Shown: positions 16,738 to 26,476, numbered from the stretch's first letter. The stretch: 64,000 nucleotides of DNA from Klebsiella sp. BIGb0138 (GCF_004342285.1 NZ_SMCV01000002.1:1-64000); one strand, 5' to 3'. Numbers and translations: made by a program. Notes: generated by a model from the sequence alone, not told the origin.

Positions 16738-16925
16738 GAGATCCCCTTTAAAATAAAAAAACCAGAGCTGACAGAGCGATAATTATTTGTTTCATCACCT
16801 GAAATTGCAAACGGCTTGTGATAGAAAATTGACCTGTATTCTGATTTAACCGCCTCAGGAAACTATTTGATTCCGGGGCGCTTTTACACAACACTGCAGA
16901 AAATAACCTGCTAACAGGATGCCCT

Positions 16926-17639
16926 ATGCCCGTTTCTCGTCCCCGCCCTCTGCGCGGTGCCTTCCCGCCCGGCACCCAACGCTATGGTCAGTCACACCTT
17001 GGCGCGCCACTACTGTGGTTCCCGGCACCGCTGGCGGACAGCCGCAGCGGCCTGATTCTTGCCGGTACCCATGGCGATGAAAACTCCTCGATCGTGACGC
17101 TTTCCTGTGCGCTACGCACGCTAAAACCGGAATTGCGTCGCCATCACGTCGTCCTGGCGGTGAACCCTGACGGCTGCCAGCTGGGGCTACGCGCCAACGC
17201 CCGCGGCGTCGATCTTAACCGCAATTTTCCGGCGGCTAACTGGAAGGAAGGGGAAACGGTCTATCGCTGGAATAGCGCGGCGGAACAGCGCGACGTGGTC
17301 CTGCTGACCGGCGAAAAACCCGCCTCAGAACCGGAGACGCAGGCCCTGTGCCAGTTGATCCATCAGATCCACCCGGCGTGGGTGGTGTCGTTTCACGATC
17401 CCCTGGCCTGCATTGAAGATCCCGGTCACAGCGAGCTGGGTCAGTGGCTGGCCGACGCCTTTGCGCTACCGCTGGTGAGCAGCGTCGGTTACGAAACTCC
17501 CGGATCTTTTGGCAGCTGGTGCGCCGATATCGGCCTGCCCTGCATTACCGCCGAGTTTCCGCCCATCTCAGCCGACGAGGCCACGGAAAAGCACCTGTCG
17601 GCGATGACTGACCTGCTGCACTGGCATACTCAAAGGTGA
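16926..17639 (+). CDS. mpaA: Murein peptide amidase A
   Basis: A 237-residue zinc carboxypeptidase (M14 family) that cuts the gamma-D-Glu-DAP bond of murein tripeptide in the cytoplasm. Zinc ligands are visible in THGDENSS (H and E) and in VVSFHDPLAC (H); ITAEFPP carries the catalytic glutamate. VNPDGCQLGLRANARGVDLNRNFP is the substrate-binding Arg/Asn block. There is no signal peptide, in keeping with a cytoplasmic recycling enzyme. It is divergent from mppA and convergent with ycjG, overlapping the ycjG stop by 10 bases. Together with ycjG it yields L-Ala-L-Glu from the peptide MppA imports. Confidence 0.93.
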   Translation: MPVSRPRPLRGAFPPGTQRYGQSHLGAPLLWFPAPLADSRSGLILAGTHGDENSSIVTLSCALRTLKPELRRHHVVLAVNPDGCQLGLRANARGVDLNRNFPAANWKEGETVYRWNSAAEQRDVVLLTGEKPASEPETQALCQLIHQIHPAWVVSFHDPLACIEDPGHSELGQWLADAFALPLVSSVGYETPGSFGSWCADIGLPCITAEFPPISADEATEKHLSAMTDLLHWHTQR

Positions 17640-18595
17640 AGTACCCCGGTGCTGAAATGCAGCGCCGGTTCAACATCCACCGCCAGCCAGGTCGGGCCAT
17701 CCAGATCGGCAAAGCGGGCCAGCGGCGCCAGCGGGAGCGCCGCGGAAATGGCCCGCGAGGTGCAAAGCATGCAGCCAAGCATGCGTTCAAACCCCAGCTG
17801 TTCCGCCTCCTGCGCCAGAAACAGCGCCTCGGTCAGGCCGCCGGTTTTATCAAGCTTGATATTCACCATCTCATAGCGCCCGCGCAGCTTCGGCAGACTG
17901 GCACGGGTGTGGCAGCTCTCATCGGCGCAGATCGGCAGCGGGTGGATAAAGTTCGTCAGCGCATCGTCGGCATCCGCCGGGAGCGGCTGTTCCAGCATCG
18001 CCACGCCAATATCCGCCAGCAGCTGGCAGCGTGCCGCCAGGCCATCGCTGTGCCAGGATTCATTGGCATCGACAATCAGCGTCGCCTCCGGCACCGTATT
18101 ACGAATGGCGATCAGCCGCTCGCTGATCAGATGGTCATCCAGCTTCACCTTCAGCAGCCTGGCGCCCTTTTGCCATAGCGCCGCGGCGCTGGCCGCCATC
18201 TGTTCGGCTGTGCCAATCACCACCGTCTGCGCCGTCACCACCCGGTTGGGAAGCGCCACGCCAAGCAGTTGTGGAAGGGTTTTACCCACGCTGCGGGCCT
18301 GCAAATCCCATAATGCGCAATCCACGGCGTTGCGCGCCGCCCCGGCCGGCAGCAGATGCTGAAGCTGTTCGCGGGTCGCGCCGTTTTCCAGCTGCTCGCC
18401 GATGGTAAGGATCTGGGCCATCACCGAGGCAATGCTCTCACCATAGCGCGGATACGGCGTACACTCCCCCACGCCCTTCACCCCGTTCTCTTCCACTTCC
18501 ACCACCACCACCTTCGCCTCGCTGCGGCTGCCGCGGGCAATCACAAAAGGCGTATGCAGCGGCCAGGCTTCTTCATAGACTCGCAGGTTTCGCAT
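17630..18595 (-). CDS. ycjG: L-Ala-D/L-Glu epimerase
   Basis: A 321-residue enolase-superfamily epimerase that turns L-Ala-D-Glu from murein into L-Ala-L-Glu, which peptidases can then use. Visible elements are the capping domain, the catalytic LLKVKLDD (KxK), VDANESW and MLEQPLP metal ligands, ICADES, and NIKLDKTGGL with the second catalytic lysine. GGAGGAACCTGGGA precedes the ATG. The 3' end overlaps mpaA, which produces its substrate, so the two genes are linked in function though convergent in direction. The gene is also called aee or lae in some sources. Confidence 0.93.
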   Translation of the reverse strand: MRNLRVYEEAWPLHTPFVIARGSRSEAKVVVVEVEENGVKGVGECTPYPRYGESIASVMAQILTIGEQLENGATREQLQHLLPAGAARNAVDCALWDLQARSVGKTLPQLLGVALPNRVVTAQTVVIGTAEQMAASAAALWQKGARLLKVKLDDHLISERLIAIRNTVPEATLIVDANESWHSDGLAARCQLLADIGVAMLEQPLPADADDALTNFIHPLPICADESCHTRASLPKLRGRYEMVNIKLDKTGGLTEALFLAQEAEQLGFERMLGCMLCTSRAISAALPLAPLARFADLDGPTWLAVDVEPALHFSTGVLHL

Positions 18596-18698
18596 TCCCA
18601 GGTTCCTCCAGGGGAAACATTAAATAGGATTTGCCGTGCCGATAACGGATGTCATACACTACCCGTGACGTTAACTATATGTAAACAGGAAGATAAAC

Positions 18699-19205
18699 AT
18701 GTCACAAACCGTGCATTTCCAGGGCAACCCCGTTTCTGTTCAGGGCACCATTCCGCAGGCAGGCGCGACAGCGCAGCCGTTTACGCTGGTCGCCAAAGAT
18801 CTCTCTGACGTCGCGCTGAGCCAGTTCGCCGGCAAACGTAAAGTACTGAACATTTTCCCGAGCATCGATACCGGCGTTTGCGCGGCATCGGTACGTAAAT
18901 TCAACCAACTGGCATCCGAGCTGGATAACACCGTTGTGCTGTGCATCTCTGCCGACCTGCCGTTCGCCCAGTCGCGCTTCTGCGGCGCGGAAGGCCTGAA
19001 CAATGTCGTCACCCTGTCCAACCTGCGCGCGCCGCAGTTCCTGGCAGATTACGGCGTCGCGATCTCCGCTGGCCCGCTGGCCGGTCTGGCCGCGCGTGCG
19101 GTGGTGGTTATTGATGAAAATGACCAGGTTGTTTACAGCCAGCTGGTCAACGAAATCACCGAAGAGCCGGACTACGACGCGGCGCTGGCCTCGCTGAAAG
19201 GCTAA
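18699..19205 (+). CDS. tpx: Thiol peroxidase
   Basis: A 168-residue atypical two-cysteine peroxiredoxin that removes hydrogen and lipid peroxides with thioredoxin as donor. Counting gives the peroxidatic Cys61 ([10 protein letters not shown]) and the resolving Cys95 (SRFCGAEG), the E. coli positions. AGGAAGATAAAC precedes the ATG. The signature [12 protein letters not shown] is intact, so it should be active. It is monocistronic with a strong terminator. Confidence 0.96.
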   Translation: MSQTVHFQGNPVSVQGTIPQAGATAQPFTLVAKDLSDVALSQFAGKRKVLNIFPSIDTGVCAASVRKFNQLASELDNTVVLCISADLPFAQSRFCGAEGLNNVVTLSNLRAPQFLADYGVAISAGPLAGLAARAVVVIDENDQVVYSQLVNEITEEPDYDAALASLKG

Positions 19206-19255
19206 TCGCGCCCTACTCGCCGGGTCAGGAGCGGCCTCCCTTACCCGGCTATGCT

Positions 19256-19283
19256 AAGCCTCCGTTTAGCGGAGGCTTTTTTC
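19256..19283 (+). terminator. Rho-independent terminator of tpx
   Basis: Stem AAGCCTCCG/CGGAGGCTT with loop TTTAG and a following T-run. The loop also contains the stop codon of the convergent AbrB-family gene (19266-19268). Confidence 0.93.
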
Positions 19284-20336
19284 TTTCCGCGGCGCATAGC
19301 GGGAAATAAATCGCGCAATCGCCGGGCCGGTCAGCAGAATAGTGAACAGCCGCAAGGTCTGCATCGCCATGATAAACGATATGTCAGCCCGGGTGCCGGC
19401 GGCAATAATCGCCACCGTATCCAGCCCGCCGGGGCTGGTGGCCAGATAGGCGGTCATAAAATCGAGCGGCAGCACCCGCGTCAGCCCCAGGGCCATCAGC
19501 GCGCAGAGCAGGATCAGACCGATAATGGAGGCGATAATCTGCGGCAGCGTCTTCAGGGCCAGCAAGAAGATCTCTTTATTAAACTTTAGCCCAACGCTCC
19601 AGCCAATGGCGGCATAAGCCAGCGCCAGCAGCCATTCCGGCAGTTCCAGCATCAGCCAGCCTTCCCCCTGCACCACCGCGCCCGCCAGCATCGGGAATAG
19701 CATCGCCCCGGAAGGGAAACGCATTCTCAGCCCCAGCCAGCCGGCCGCCCCCGTCAGCAGCAGCGTCCACGGCAGCTGCCACGTGATCGGCGGAAACCAG
19801 ACGATCTGCTGGGTCAGCGCCTGGGCATCGCCGCCTAAAGCAAAACGCACCACCAGCGCCGCCGCCCCGGCGACAAACAGCACCCGCAGATACTGCATCA
19901 GGGCGACCAGCCGCACATCGGCGCCGTAATCCTGGGCCATTACCACCATTGCCGACGCGCCGCCCGGCGAGCTTCCCCATGCGCCGGTCGCCCCGGGTAG
20001 CGCGCTGTAACGCACCAGCAGCCACCCCGCCAGCGCGCTAACGACAAGCGTGGAGACGAGAATCAACAGGACCAGCGGCCAGTGGCCGAGAAGGACGCCA
20101 AAGATAGAGGGGGTCAGCGTGCGGGCAATCATGCAGCCAATAATCGCCTGCGCGGCAATAAAAAAAGGACGGGAGACGCGAATATTCGCCCCGCGCAGGC
20201 TCAAGGTTATCCCGGCGATCATCGGCCCCAGCAGCAGCGCCGCGGGCAGATGAAACCAGAACAACACAAACGAGAGCCCGGCAGAGAGTGCCAGCAGTTT
20301 CATCCACTGAAGCAGATGACCAGGCGAAGTTGACAT
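19266..20336 (-). CDS. AbrB-family inner-membrane protein
   Basis: A 356-residue, very hydrophobic protein with two similar halves, each with a conserved SPGGASAMVVMA or ATSPGGLDTVAIIA block (about residues 122 and 305). This duplicated SPGG pattern defines the AbrB / ammonia-monooxygenase-like family (DUF445-independent; COG3180). E. coli AbrB was named as a putative regulator of aidB, but the structure suggests a transporter; the substrate is unknown. AGGAATACGG precedes the ATG. The stop codon lies in the loop of the tpx terminator. It sits between tpx and tyrR and has no operon partner. Confidence 0.8.
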   Translation of the reverse strand: MSTSPGHLLQWMKLLALSAGLSFVLFWFHLPAALLLGPMIAGITLSLRGANIRVSRPFFIAAQAIIGCMIARTLTPSIFGVLLGHWPLVLLILVSTLVVSALAGWLLVRYSALPGATGAWGSSPGGASAMVVMAQDYGADVRLVALMQYLRVLFVAGAAALVVRFALGGDAQALTQQIVWFPPITWQLPWTLLLTGAAGWLGLRMRFPSGAMLFPMLAGAVVQGEGWLMLELPEWLLALAYAAIGWSVGLKFNKEIFLLALKTLPQIIASIIGLILLCALMALGLTRVLPLDFMTAYLATSPGGLDTVAIIAAGTRADISFIMAMQTLRLFTILLTGPAIARFISRYAPRKEKSLR

Positions 20337-20449
20337 CCGTATTCCTGGAAAAAATGAATAAAAACGGAGTATATACAGAATTGCGCGCCAGGCAGAACCC
20401 CCTTTTGCACAAAGCAGACACCGGCCGCGGGCGCAGCCGGTGGGGAGAA

Positions 20450-21991
20450 CTACTCTTCGCCTTTCTTCTGGCTCAGGCCATATTCGCGCAGCTTGTTGGC
20501 AATCGCGGTATGCGATACTCCGAGGCGCCGGGCCAGCTTGCGCGTGCTGGGGAAGCTGCGGTACAGCTGGGTGAGCACCGAGCGCTCGAAGCGGCGGGTA
20601 ATATCGTCCAGCGACCCCTCCATCGCCTCTTCGCCGACCGGTAACGAGGCGACATCGTGGTCCGGCAACAGGATGTCCTGCGGCCGTATCTCAAAGCCTT
20701 CCAGCTGGGTCAGCGCCCGATACACCGCATTCTTCAGCTGGCGAACGTTGCCGGGCCAGCTATAGCGCGTCAGGACCGTACTGAGATCGGCGGAAAGCTT
20801 CGGCCGCGGGATCCCCTGCTCGTCGGCAAAGCGGGCGACAAACAGCTCAGTCAGCGGAATGATATCCTGCGGGCAGTCGCGTAGCGGCGGCAGGTAGAGG
20901 GTGAGCACATTGAGGCGATAGTACAGATCCTCGCGGAACAGCCCCTTCTGTACCAGCTCGACCAGGTTTTTCTGCGTCGCGCAGATCACCCGCACATCGA
21001 CGTGAACCTCGTGATCTTCGCCCACCCGGCGGAAGGTGCCGTCATTGAGGAAACGCAGCAGCTTGGTCTGCATCCGCGGCGACATTTCACCAATTTCATC
21101 CAGCAGCACCGAGCCGCCGTTAGCCTGCTCAAAGAAGCCTTTTTTCCCCTGAATGGCATCGCCAAACAGCTCGCTTTCGACGGCATCCTCCGGGATGGAT
21201 CCGCAGTTCAGCGCCAGATAGGGTTTGCTGGCCCGCGGGCTGGCCAGATGGCAGGCGTGGGCGAGCAAATCTTTACCGGTGCCGGTGTCGCCGACGATCA
21301 GCAGCGGCGCGCTGAGCATCGCCAGCTTGCGGGCCTGCTCGACGACATGGCGCATTTTCGGGCCAACGGCAAGGATTTGGCTGAAGGCGCTGGTATCCTG
21401 CGTCGTCATGGTTTGCAGCTGACGGCCCATACGCACGGTGGAGCGCAGCATCGCCACCGCTCCGGTCAGCACCCGCTCACCGTGTTCGCCTTCCAGATAG
21501 ACCGGGGTGATCTCCAGGACGAAGTTCTGCCCGTTGACCACCACATGTTCGCTGTGCGACTCCTGCGGGCCGCTCTCCAGCCAGCGCGGGATGTTAAAAT
21601 CGGTAATCAATTGCGCCACCGGATGATTACGCAGCCGCTCCTGGCTCTGCGCAAACAGCTGACAGCTGGCGGGGTTCGCCAGCTCGACCTTGCCTTTGGT
21701 ATCCAGCGACAGCACCGGCTCCGGCATCGCCACCAGCAGCGCGCTGAGCGCCAGGTGTTCACGCTCCGACGGCATCCACGGCACGGTACGCACGTCGGTC
21801 ACCCCGGAGATACGACGGATTTCCGCCATCAGGCTGCTGAAGCTGGCAAACTCCAGCTCGGCGAAATTGAGATAAATTCGGCCAACAGGATCAATGTCAA
21901 TGCCGCGCAGATCGATCCCGCGGAGCACCAGCAAATCGAGTAATTCACGAGTCAGACCAAGACGGTCTTCACAAAAGACTTCAAGACGCAT
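20450..21991 (-). CDS. tyrR: Transcriptional regulator of aromatic amino acid genes TyrR
   Basis: A 513-residue regulator that represses or activates aromatic amino acid biosynthesis and transport genes in response to tyrosine, phenylalanine or tryptophan. It has an ACT-like domain (MRLEVFCEDRLGLTRELLDLL), a PAS domain (about 80-190), an AAA+ domain with Walker A GDTGTGKD and Walker B GGSVLLDEIGE, and a C-terminal Fis-like HTH (STRKLARRLGVSHTAIANKLREYG). As expected for TyrR, the GAFTGA loop that contacts sigma-54 is absent (the region reads GDAIQGKKGFFEQ). The ATG at 21991 matches the E. coli start; a GTG four codons earlier is less likely. Confidence 0.95.
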   Translation of the reverse strand: MRLEVFCEDRLGLTRELLDLLVLRGIDLRGIDIDPVGRIYLNFAELEFASFSSLMAEIRRISGVTDVRTVPWMPSEREHLALSALLVAMPEPVLSLDTKGKVELANPASCQLFAQSQERLRNHPVAQLITDFNIPRWLESGPQESHSEHVVVNGQNFVLEITPVYLEGEHGERVLTGAVAMLRSTVRMGRQLQTMTTQDTSAFSQILAVGPKMRHVVEQARKLAMLSAPLLIVGDTGTGKDLLAHACHLASPRASKPYLALNCGSIPEDAVESELFGDAIQGKKGFFEQANGGSVLLDEIGEMSPRMQTKLLRFLNDGTFRRVGEDHEVHVDVRVICATQKNLVELVQKGLFREDLYYRLNVLTLYLPPLRDCPQDIIPLTELFVARFADEQGIPRPKLSADLSTVLTRYSWPGNVRQLKNAVYRALTQLEGFEIRPQDILLPDHDVASLPVGEEAMEGSLDDITRRFERSVLTQLYRSFPSTRKLARRLGVSHTAIANKLREYGLSQKKGEE

Positions 21992-22151
21992 GGGAGTTTT
22001 CACCCTAAAAAGGCCAATGACGGATGAATAATAGGACAGTTATTTGCTGGCGTGAAGATAGCTGTCAACAATTATTGACAGCATGGCGGAAAAACGGCCG
22101 TTGTGGCGTAAAGCTATACCTTCAGCGACGCATTTCAGCGTCAGGGATAGT

Positions 22152-22178
22152 AAAAAGCCGTCGCTTCTCCGCGGCGGC
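22152..22178 (-). terminator. Terminator after ycjF
   Basis: Read on the minus strand, GCCGCCGC-GGAGAA-GCGACGGC (one G-T pair) followed by TTTTTAC, just after the ycjF stop. It separates ycjXF from tyrR. Confidence 0.75.
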
Positions 22179-22189
22179 GATAAACGGAA

Positions 22190-23251
22190 TTACTTCTCCG
22201 CGCTGGCTTTGCTTTTCTGCAGGGTCTCTTTCAGCTGGCCGATCAGTTCGCGACGGAAATCCCCCAGTCGCGGTTTATCCTCGGCGATCCACGGTAGCGG
22301 CCGGCACAGCTCCATCGCTTTAATCCCCAGGCGCGCGGTCAGTAACCCGGCGCCGATGCCCTGCGCCGCACGGGCCGACAGCCTGGCCGCCAGATCCTGC
22401 GACATCCAGTCCATGCCCACCTCCCGTACCAGTTCGCTGGCGCCGGCAAAGGCGATATTGAGCAACACCAGGCGGAACAGGCGCAGACGACTGTAATAAC
22501 CCAGCTCAATGCCGTACAGCGCGGCGATACGGTTGATCAGGCGTAAATTACGCCAGGCGATAAACGCCATATCCACCAGCGCCAGCGGGCTGACGGCGAT
22601 CATCAGGGTTGATTCCGCCGCCGAGCGGCTGATTTCCCGCCGCGCCTGCGCATCCAGCACCGGCTGCACCAGCTGCGCATACAGGCTGACCACTTCGCGA
22701 TCGTTCTGCGTTTCATGAATCGCCGCGTACCAGCGCTGCAGCGCCGGATGCGCCTGGTCCAGGCCGGCCTGCTGCGCCAGTTTCTCGCAAAACGCCCGCC
22801 CTTTCCCGACCGCGTGGCTGTGCATCAGGTCCCGGGCCTCATCGCGCTCATGGGCGCGCTGGCGCAGGCGCCACAGCCGCCGCCATTCGGTGGCGACCGA
22901 GCCCACGCCGGCGCCGATAATCAGCGCCCCGGCGGCACAGCCGCCCAGCGCAATCCAGTCCTGGGTCTGCCAGGCGCTCAGGGTCCACTGTAGGCCCTGC
23001 GCCACCACGCTGACGCCAAAAATAGCCAGCCCGGCGCTGACCATCCGACGCCATAAACTGCGTTTCGGCCGCAGTACCGATTCCACTACCGCTTCCGCCG
23101 CTCCGTCTTCCTCCTCCAGGGCATCGAGCCGCGCCGGGGCAAACTTTTCCGCCTCCAGGTCGTCAAAAGCGCGGGCAGATTTTAGCGCATCTATTTTCGC
23201 CGCTTCCAGCGGTCCGTCGAAGTCGATACGCGGTTTTAACGGTTCGCTCAT
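22190..23251 (-). CDS. ycjF: Membrane protein YcjF (DUF697)
   Basis: A 353-residue inner-membrane protein of the UPF0283/DUF697 family. The first 65 residues are acidic and probably cytoplasmic. Two hydrophobic segments follow at about 70-120 ([17 protein letters not shown] and [20 protein letters not shown]), then a soluble region and a further hydrophobic stretch near [18 protein letters not shown]. Function is unknown; it belongs to the PspF regulon in E. coli together with ycjX. Its start overlaps the ycjX stop by four bases (ATGA), so the two are translationally coupled and likely act together. Confidence 0.92.
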   Translation of the reverse strand: MSEPLKPRIDFDGPLEAAKIDALKSARAFDDLEAEKFAPARLDALEEEDGAAEAVVESVLRPKRSLWRRMVSAGLAIFGVSVVAQGLQWTLSAWQTQDWIALGGCAAGALIIGAGVGSVATEWRRLWRLRQRAHERDEARDLMHSHAVGKGRAFCEKLAQQAGLDQAHPALQRWYAAIHETQNDREVVSLYAQLVQPVLDAQARREISRSAAESTLMIAVSPLALVDMAFIAWRNLRLINRIAALYGIELGYYSRLRLFRLVLLNIAFAGASELVREVGMDWMSQDLAARLSARAAQGIGAGLLTARLGIKAMELCRPLPWIAEDKPRLGDFRRELIGQLKETLQKSKASAEK

Positions 23252-24645
23252 CGCAATTTATCTCCAATCAAAAATTCCAGCGCGGCATCCAGGCGAATAT
23301 GCGGCAGCGGCTTATCAACGTCCATGACCCGCGGGCGGAAGTTCTCAAACTGGAACCCCTGTTGCTGCCAGAACGCCTGACCCGGCAGGCGGGCCGGCAC
23401 CTCGCCGGGGTAGATAGTCAGCGGCTGGCCGTCGCTCAGCCGGTCGCCGCGCAGGGCGGGGATTTTCTCGCCGTTGACCTCAATCAGCCCGCTCTGCGTC
23501 GCCTGAATCGACGCCAGCCCCAGGCAGTCCATACTGATGCCTTCGAACGCGGCATTTTGCCAGGCGTCCTGAATCAGCTGTTGCAGCAGGGAAACCATAT
23601 TGCCGTGCTGATCGACGGTGACGTGGTCGGCTTTGGTCGCGGCAAACAGCAGCTTGTCGATCACCGGGGAAAACAGACGGCGGAACAGGGTTCGCTGACC
23701 GTAATGGAAGCTCTGCATCAGCTGAGTCAGCGCCAGACGCATATCGTTGAAGGCCTGCGGCCCGCTGTTCAGCGGCTGCAGGCAGTCCACCAGCACAATC
23801 TGGCGGTCAAAACGCAGGAAGTGGTCTTTGTAAAAGCCCTTAACCACTTTTTCGCAGTAATATTTAAAGCGTTCGCGCAGCATTCCGGCGTTGCTGTGTT
23901 TATCCGCCTGGGCGAGCTTCGCCTCGCCGATGGCGTCAACATCCGGCCACGGGAAAAACTGCAGCGCCGGCGCGCCGGCCATATCGCCGGGCAGCACAAA
24001 GCGCCCCGGCTGAATAAAGTGCAGCCCTTCACGTTTGCAGGCGTGCAGGTACTCCGTCCACGCGGCGGCGATCTCCGCCAGCCGGTTTTCCTCCGCCGGG
24101 GCCAGCGGATCCAGGCCTGCGCACAGCTGACGCCAGCGCGCGGACCACTCTTCACGCTGCCCCTGCAGCAGACCGGTCATCTGTCGCGACCAGCTGAGAT
24201 AATCCTGCGCCAGCATCGGTAAATCGAGCAGCCACTCCCCCGGATAATCGACGATTTCCAGGTACAAGGTAGAGGTGTCTTTAAAGTGGCGCAGCAGCGA
24301 TTCGCTGGAGCGGTAGCGCAGCGCCAGACGGATTTCACTCACCCCGCGGGTGGGCGTCGGCCAGACCGGCGGCGCCCCATACAGCTGCGCCAGCCCTTCG
24401 TCATAGGTAAAGCGCGGAATGCCGAAATCACGCTGCGGAACGCGTTTGACGCCCAGCAGGCGCTCTTCGCGCGCCGCGCTCAACAACGGCAGTCGCGCCC
24501 CGGAATGAATATTCAGCAGTTGATTCACCAGCGCGGTGATAAAGGCGGTTTTCCCGCTGCGGCTCAGGCCGGTGACCGCCAGACGCAAATGCCGGTCAAC
24601 ACCCCGGTTGACCAGCGCATTGAATTCAGTTTTGAGTCGCTTCAT
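23248..24645 (-). CDS. ycjX: P-loop NTPase YcjX
   Basis: A 465-residue protein with Walker A motif [10 protein letters not shown] near residue 28 and a DYPGEW block that stands where a G3-like motif would be. ATKADHVT later resembles a G4 (xKxD) motif, so it is a probable GTP-binding protein. It is a member of the PspF regulon; its molecular function is not established. I used the ATG at 24645 because CGGG lies six bases before it and the E. coli protein starts MKRL; an ATG two codons earlier is open. It follows pspD by about 200 bases and is coupled to ycjF. Confidence 0.92.
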   Translation of the reverse strand: MKRLKTEFNALVNRGVDRHLRLAVTGLSRSGKTAFITALVNQLLNIHSGARLPLLSAAREERLLGVKRVPQRDFGIPRFTYDEGLAQLYGAPPVWPTPTRGVSEIRLALRYRSSESLLRHFKDTSTLYLEIVDYPGEWLLDLPMLAQDYLSWSRQMTGLLQGQREEWSARWRQLCAGLDPLAPAEENRLAEIAAAWTEYLHACKREGLHFIQPGRFVLPGDMAGAPALQFFPWPDVDAIGEAKLAQADKHSNAGMLRERFKYYCEKVVKGFYKDHFLRFDRQIVLVDCLQPLNSGPQAFNDMRLALTQLMQSFHYGQRTLFRRLFSPVIDKLLFAATKADHVTVDQHGNMVSLLQQLIQDAWQNAAFEGISMDCLGLASIQATQSGLIEVNGEKIPALRGDRLSDGQPLTIYPGEVPARLPGQAFWQQQGFQFENFRPRVMDVDKPLPHIRLDAALEFLIGDKLR

Positions 24646-24849
24646 TGCCATCCCGTTATGCGTTGAAGGAAAGTGCTGTGATTATAAGCTATTAGGTGAG
24701 GATAAGCCGAATATATCGCGGTCGTTCTGCGGGCAGTTCGTCGTGGTCGGCGGCGCGACATCCTCGCGCAGAGCGCGCTGTACTGCCGTCATTTTGTATA
24801 CCGCCTCACCCCATTTTCAAAAAATACCGCGCCCTCTCCCCGTGGCGCC

Positions 24850-25068
24850 TTATTTCATGCTGCGGGTAAGACGGCGCGCCAGACGGCTGAGCAACGGCTC
24901 AAGGGCCACCGCCAGCAGCATCTTCAGCGGCCGACGCGCCACCGATTTCACCGCCCAGCCGGCAACGCCCGCCGGGCCATAACGTAATGCGGTCAGCAGA
25001 ACCAGCTTACCCGCGATTTTCAGACCGGGTTTCACTTTTTGCCCGGTCTGCTGCCAATTGATGTTCAT
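24850..25068 (-). CDS. pspD: Phage shock protein D
   Basis: A 72-residue peripheral inner-membrane protein of the psp operon; function poorly known. LAGK-like [39 protein letters not shown] matches E. coli PspD almost throughout, with a divergent C-terminal tail. It starts 19 bases after pspC. In E. coli K-12 pspE (a periplasmic rhodanese) follows; here no such gene is present and ycjX is next. Confidence 0.92.
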   Translation of the reverse strand: MNINWQQTGQKVKPGLKIAGKLVLLTALRYGPAGVAGWAVKSVARRPLKMLLAVALEPLLSRLARRLTRSMK

Positions 25069-25087
25069 GCGTGACCTCAGTTGTCAG

Positions 25088-25447
25088 TTACAGCTGGCGA
25101 AAACGGCTGCGCAGCGTAAAGGTATCGGACGTGACGTAACGTTCCATTTCGCGCAGGCGGCGTTCACTGGCCGCCAGCTCGCGGTCCGCCTCCGCCAGCA
25201 GCTCACCGCTGGAGGGGCTTTTCTCGCCGTAAAGTTCGCTTTCCGGCATCGGGTCAAGCGCGAAAGTCAGGATGATGTACGCCACCACCACAAAGAAAAA
25301 CAGGCCAAAAATCATCGCCAGCACGGTAATCAATCGCACCAGTTTGACCGGCACATCCAGGTACTGCGCAATCCCGGCGCAGACGCCCTTGACCATGCCG
25401 CGCTGCGGCACGCGCCACAGCTTTTTATTCAGATCCAGTCCGCCCAT
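25088..25447 (-). CDS. pspC: Phage shock protein C
   Basis: A 119-residue bitopic inner-membrane protein. The N-terminal PspC domain (WRVPQRGMVKGVCAGIAQYLDVPVKLVRL) is followed by one long hydrophobic helix (TVLAMIFGLFFFVVVAYIILTFAL) and a charged, coiled-coil-prone C terminus (LLAEADRELAASERRLREME). With PspB it senses inner-membrane damage and pulls PspA off PspF. Its ATG overlaps the pspB stop by one base (TAATG). Confidence 0.95.
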   Translation of the reverse strand: MGGLDLNKKLWRVPQRGMVKGVCAGIAQYLDVPVKLVRLITVLAMIFGLFFFVVVAYIILTFALDPMPESELYGEKSPSSGELLAEADRELAASERRLREMERYVTSDTFTLRSRFRQL

Positions 25448-25671
25448 TATTTGTCTCTCCAGTTCGGATGTTCGGCATCCAGAATGTCTTCCAGCGTCTG
25501 AATACGCTCGCGCATGCGCTTAGCGTCATCGGTCAACTGCAACAAACGCTGCTGTTCATTCTGCGACAGGCTGCCGTTCGCAGTGCGGTTGTTGTAATGC
25601 AGCCAGAGCCACACCGGTAAAACAAACAGCACAAACAGCGTCAGGGGTATGGCAATAAAAAGCGTACTCAT
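25447..25671 (-). CDS. pspB: Phage shock protein B
   Basis: A 74-residue inner-membrane protein with one N-terminal helix (FIAIPLTLFVLFVLPVWLWLHY) and a cytoplasmic coiled-coil region (LSQNEQQRLLQLTDDAKRMRERIQTLEDIL). It works with PspC as the membrane-stress sensor that positively controls the psp response. AAGGAGTACAC precedes the ATG. It is separated from pspA by a 139-base gap with hairpins, and coupled to pspC. Confidence 0.95.
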   Translation of the reverse strand: MSTLFIAIPLTLFVLFVLPVWLWLHYNNRTANGSLSQNEQQRLLQLTDDAKRMRERIQTLEDILDAEHPNWRDK

Positions 25672-25696
25672 GTGTACTCCTTACAGTGAGTGAGCG

Positions 25697-25716
25697 GCGG
25701 CGCATGACAGCGCCGC
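25697..25716. terminator. Hairpin between pspA and pspB
   Basis: Perfect stem GCGGCGC/GCGCCGC with loop ATGACA in the longest gap of the psp operon, without a T-run. It may lower expression of pspBCD relative to pspA or protect the pspA mRNA end. Confidence 0.5.
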
Positions 25717-25810
25717 ATCGCGTCATCCTTCAGCTTGCCTGGTCGGTGGCGGTCTCCGCTGGCGGGATGACCGCCTTATCCGCGCCGGCTAAAGGAATGC
25801 GCGTATTTCA

Positions 25811-26476
25811 TTAGTTATTTTGATTCATTTTGCTTTTCAACGCCGCCAGCTGGGCGCTGATTTCATCGTCCGCTTTCAGGTCGGCAAACTGCTGGTCCAG
25901 CGTTTTCTGTTTGCCGAAACCATGGCTTTCCGCCTCGGCTTCCATGTGATCGATGCGGCGTTCGAAGGACTCAAACCGCGCCATTGCTTCATCAATTTTA
26001 CCACTGTCCAGCTGACGACGAACGTCGCGGGAAGAGCTGGCCGCCTGATGACGCAGGGTCAATGCCTGCTGGCGAGCGCGCGTTTCGCTCAGTTTGTTTT
26101 CCAGCTCGCCAATCTCTTTCTTCATCCGGGTCAGCGTTTCATCAACCATCTGCGCTTCATTTTCCAGGCTGGCGATGAGATCGGTCAGCTTCTGTTTTTC
26201 GATCAGCGCCGCACGGGCCAGATCTTCTTTGTCTTTGCGCAGCGCCAGCTCGGCTTTTTCCTGCCACTCGGCCTGCTGGGCCAGCGCTTGTTCAATCCGG
26301 CGACTCAGCTGTTTCTTTTCCGCCAGCGCGCGCGCCGAGGTCGAACGCACTTCAACCAGCGTATCCTCCATCTCCTGGATCATCAGTCGCACCAGCTTCT
26401 GCGGATCTTCCGCTTTCTCCAGCAGGGAGTTGATGTTGGCGTTCACGATGTCGGCAAAACGAGAAAAAATACCCAT
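25811..26476 (-). CDS. pspA: Phage shock protein A
   Basis: A 221-residue coiled-coil protein of the PspA/Vipp1 (ESCRT-III-like) family. It binds PspF and blocks it in resting cells; under membrane stress it forms assemblies on the inner membrane that limit proton leakage. The N-terminal amphipathic helix [25 protein letters not shown] and the long charged helices ([24 protein letters not shown] and on) are intact. AGGACTTAAATT precedes the ATG. It is the first gene of pspABCD and divergent from pspF, with a sigma-54 promoter between them. Confidence 0.97.
   Translation of the reverse strand: MGIFSRFADIVNANINSLLEKAEDPQKLVRLMIQEMEDTLVEVRSTSARALAEKKQLSRRIEQALAQQAEWQEKAELALRKDKEDLARAALIEKQKLTDLIASLENEAQMVDETLTRMKKEIGELENKLSETRARQQALTLRHQAASSSRDVRRQLDSGKIDEAMARFESFERRIDHMEAEAESHGFGKQKTLDQQFADLKADDEISAQLAALKSKMNQNN

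Noticed and set aside
21002-21943. Long plus-strand open frame of 313 codons
   Set aside because: It is exactly antisense to tyrR, has histidine/glutamine/arginine-rich composition typical of the complement of a G+C-rich gene, and lacks a ribosome site.
20450-21991. TyrR as a sigma-54 activator
   Set aside because: The AAA+ domain is present but the GAFTGA loop is missing, as in known TyrR proteins that work with sigma-70.
23299-24222. Plus-strand open frame of 307 codons
   Set aside because: Antisense shadow of ycjX, no ribosome site, no family motif.
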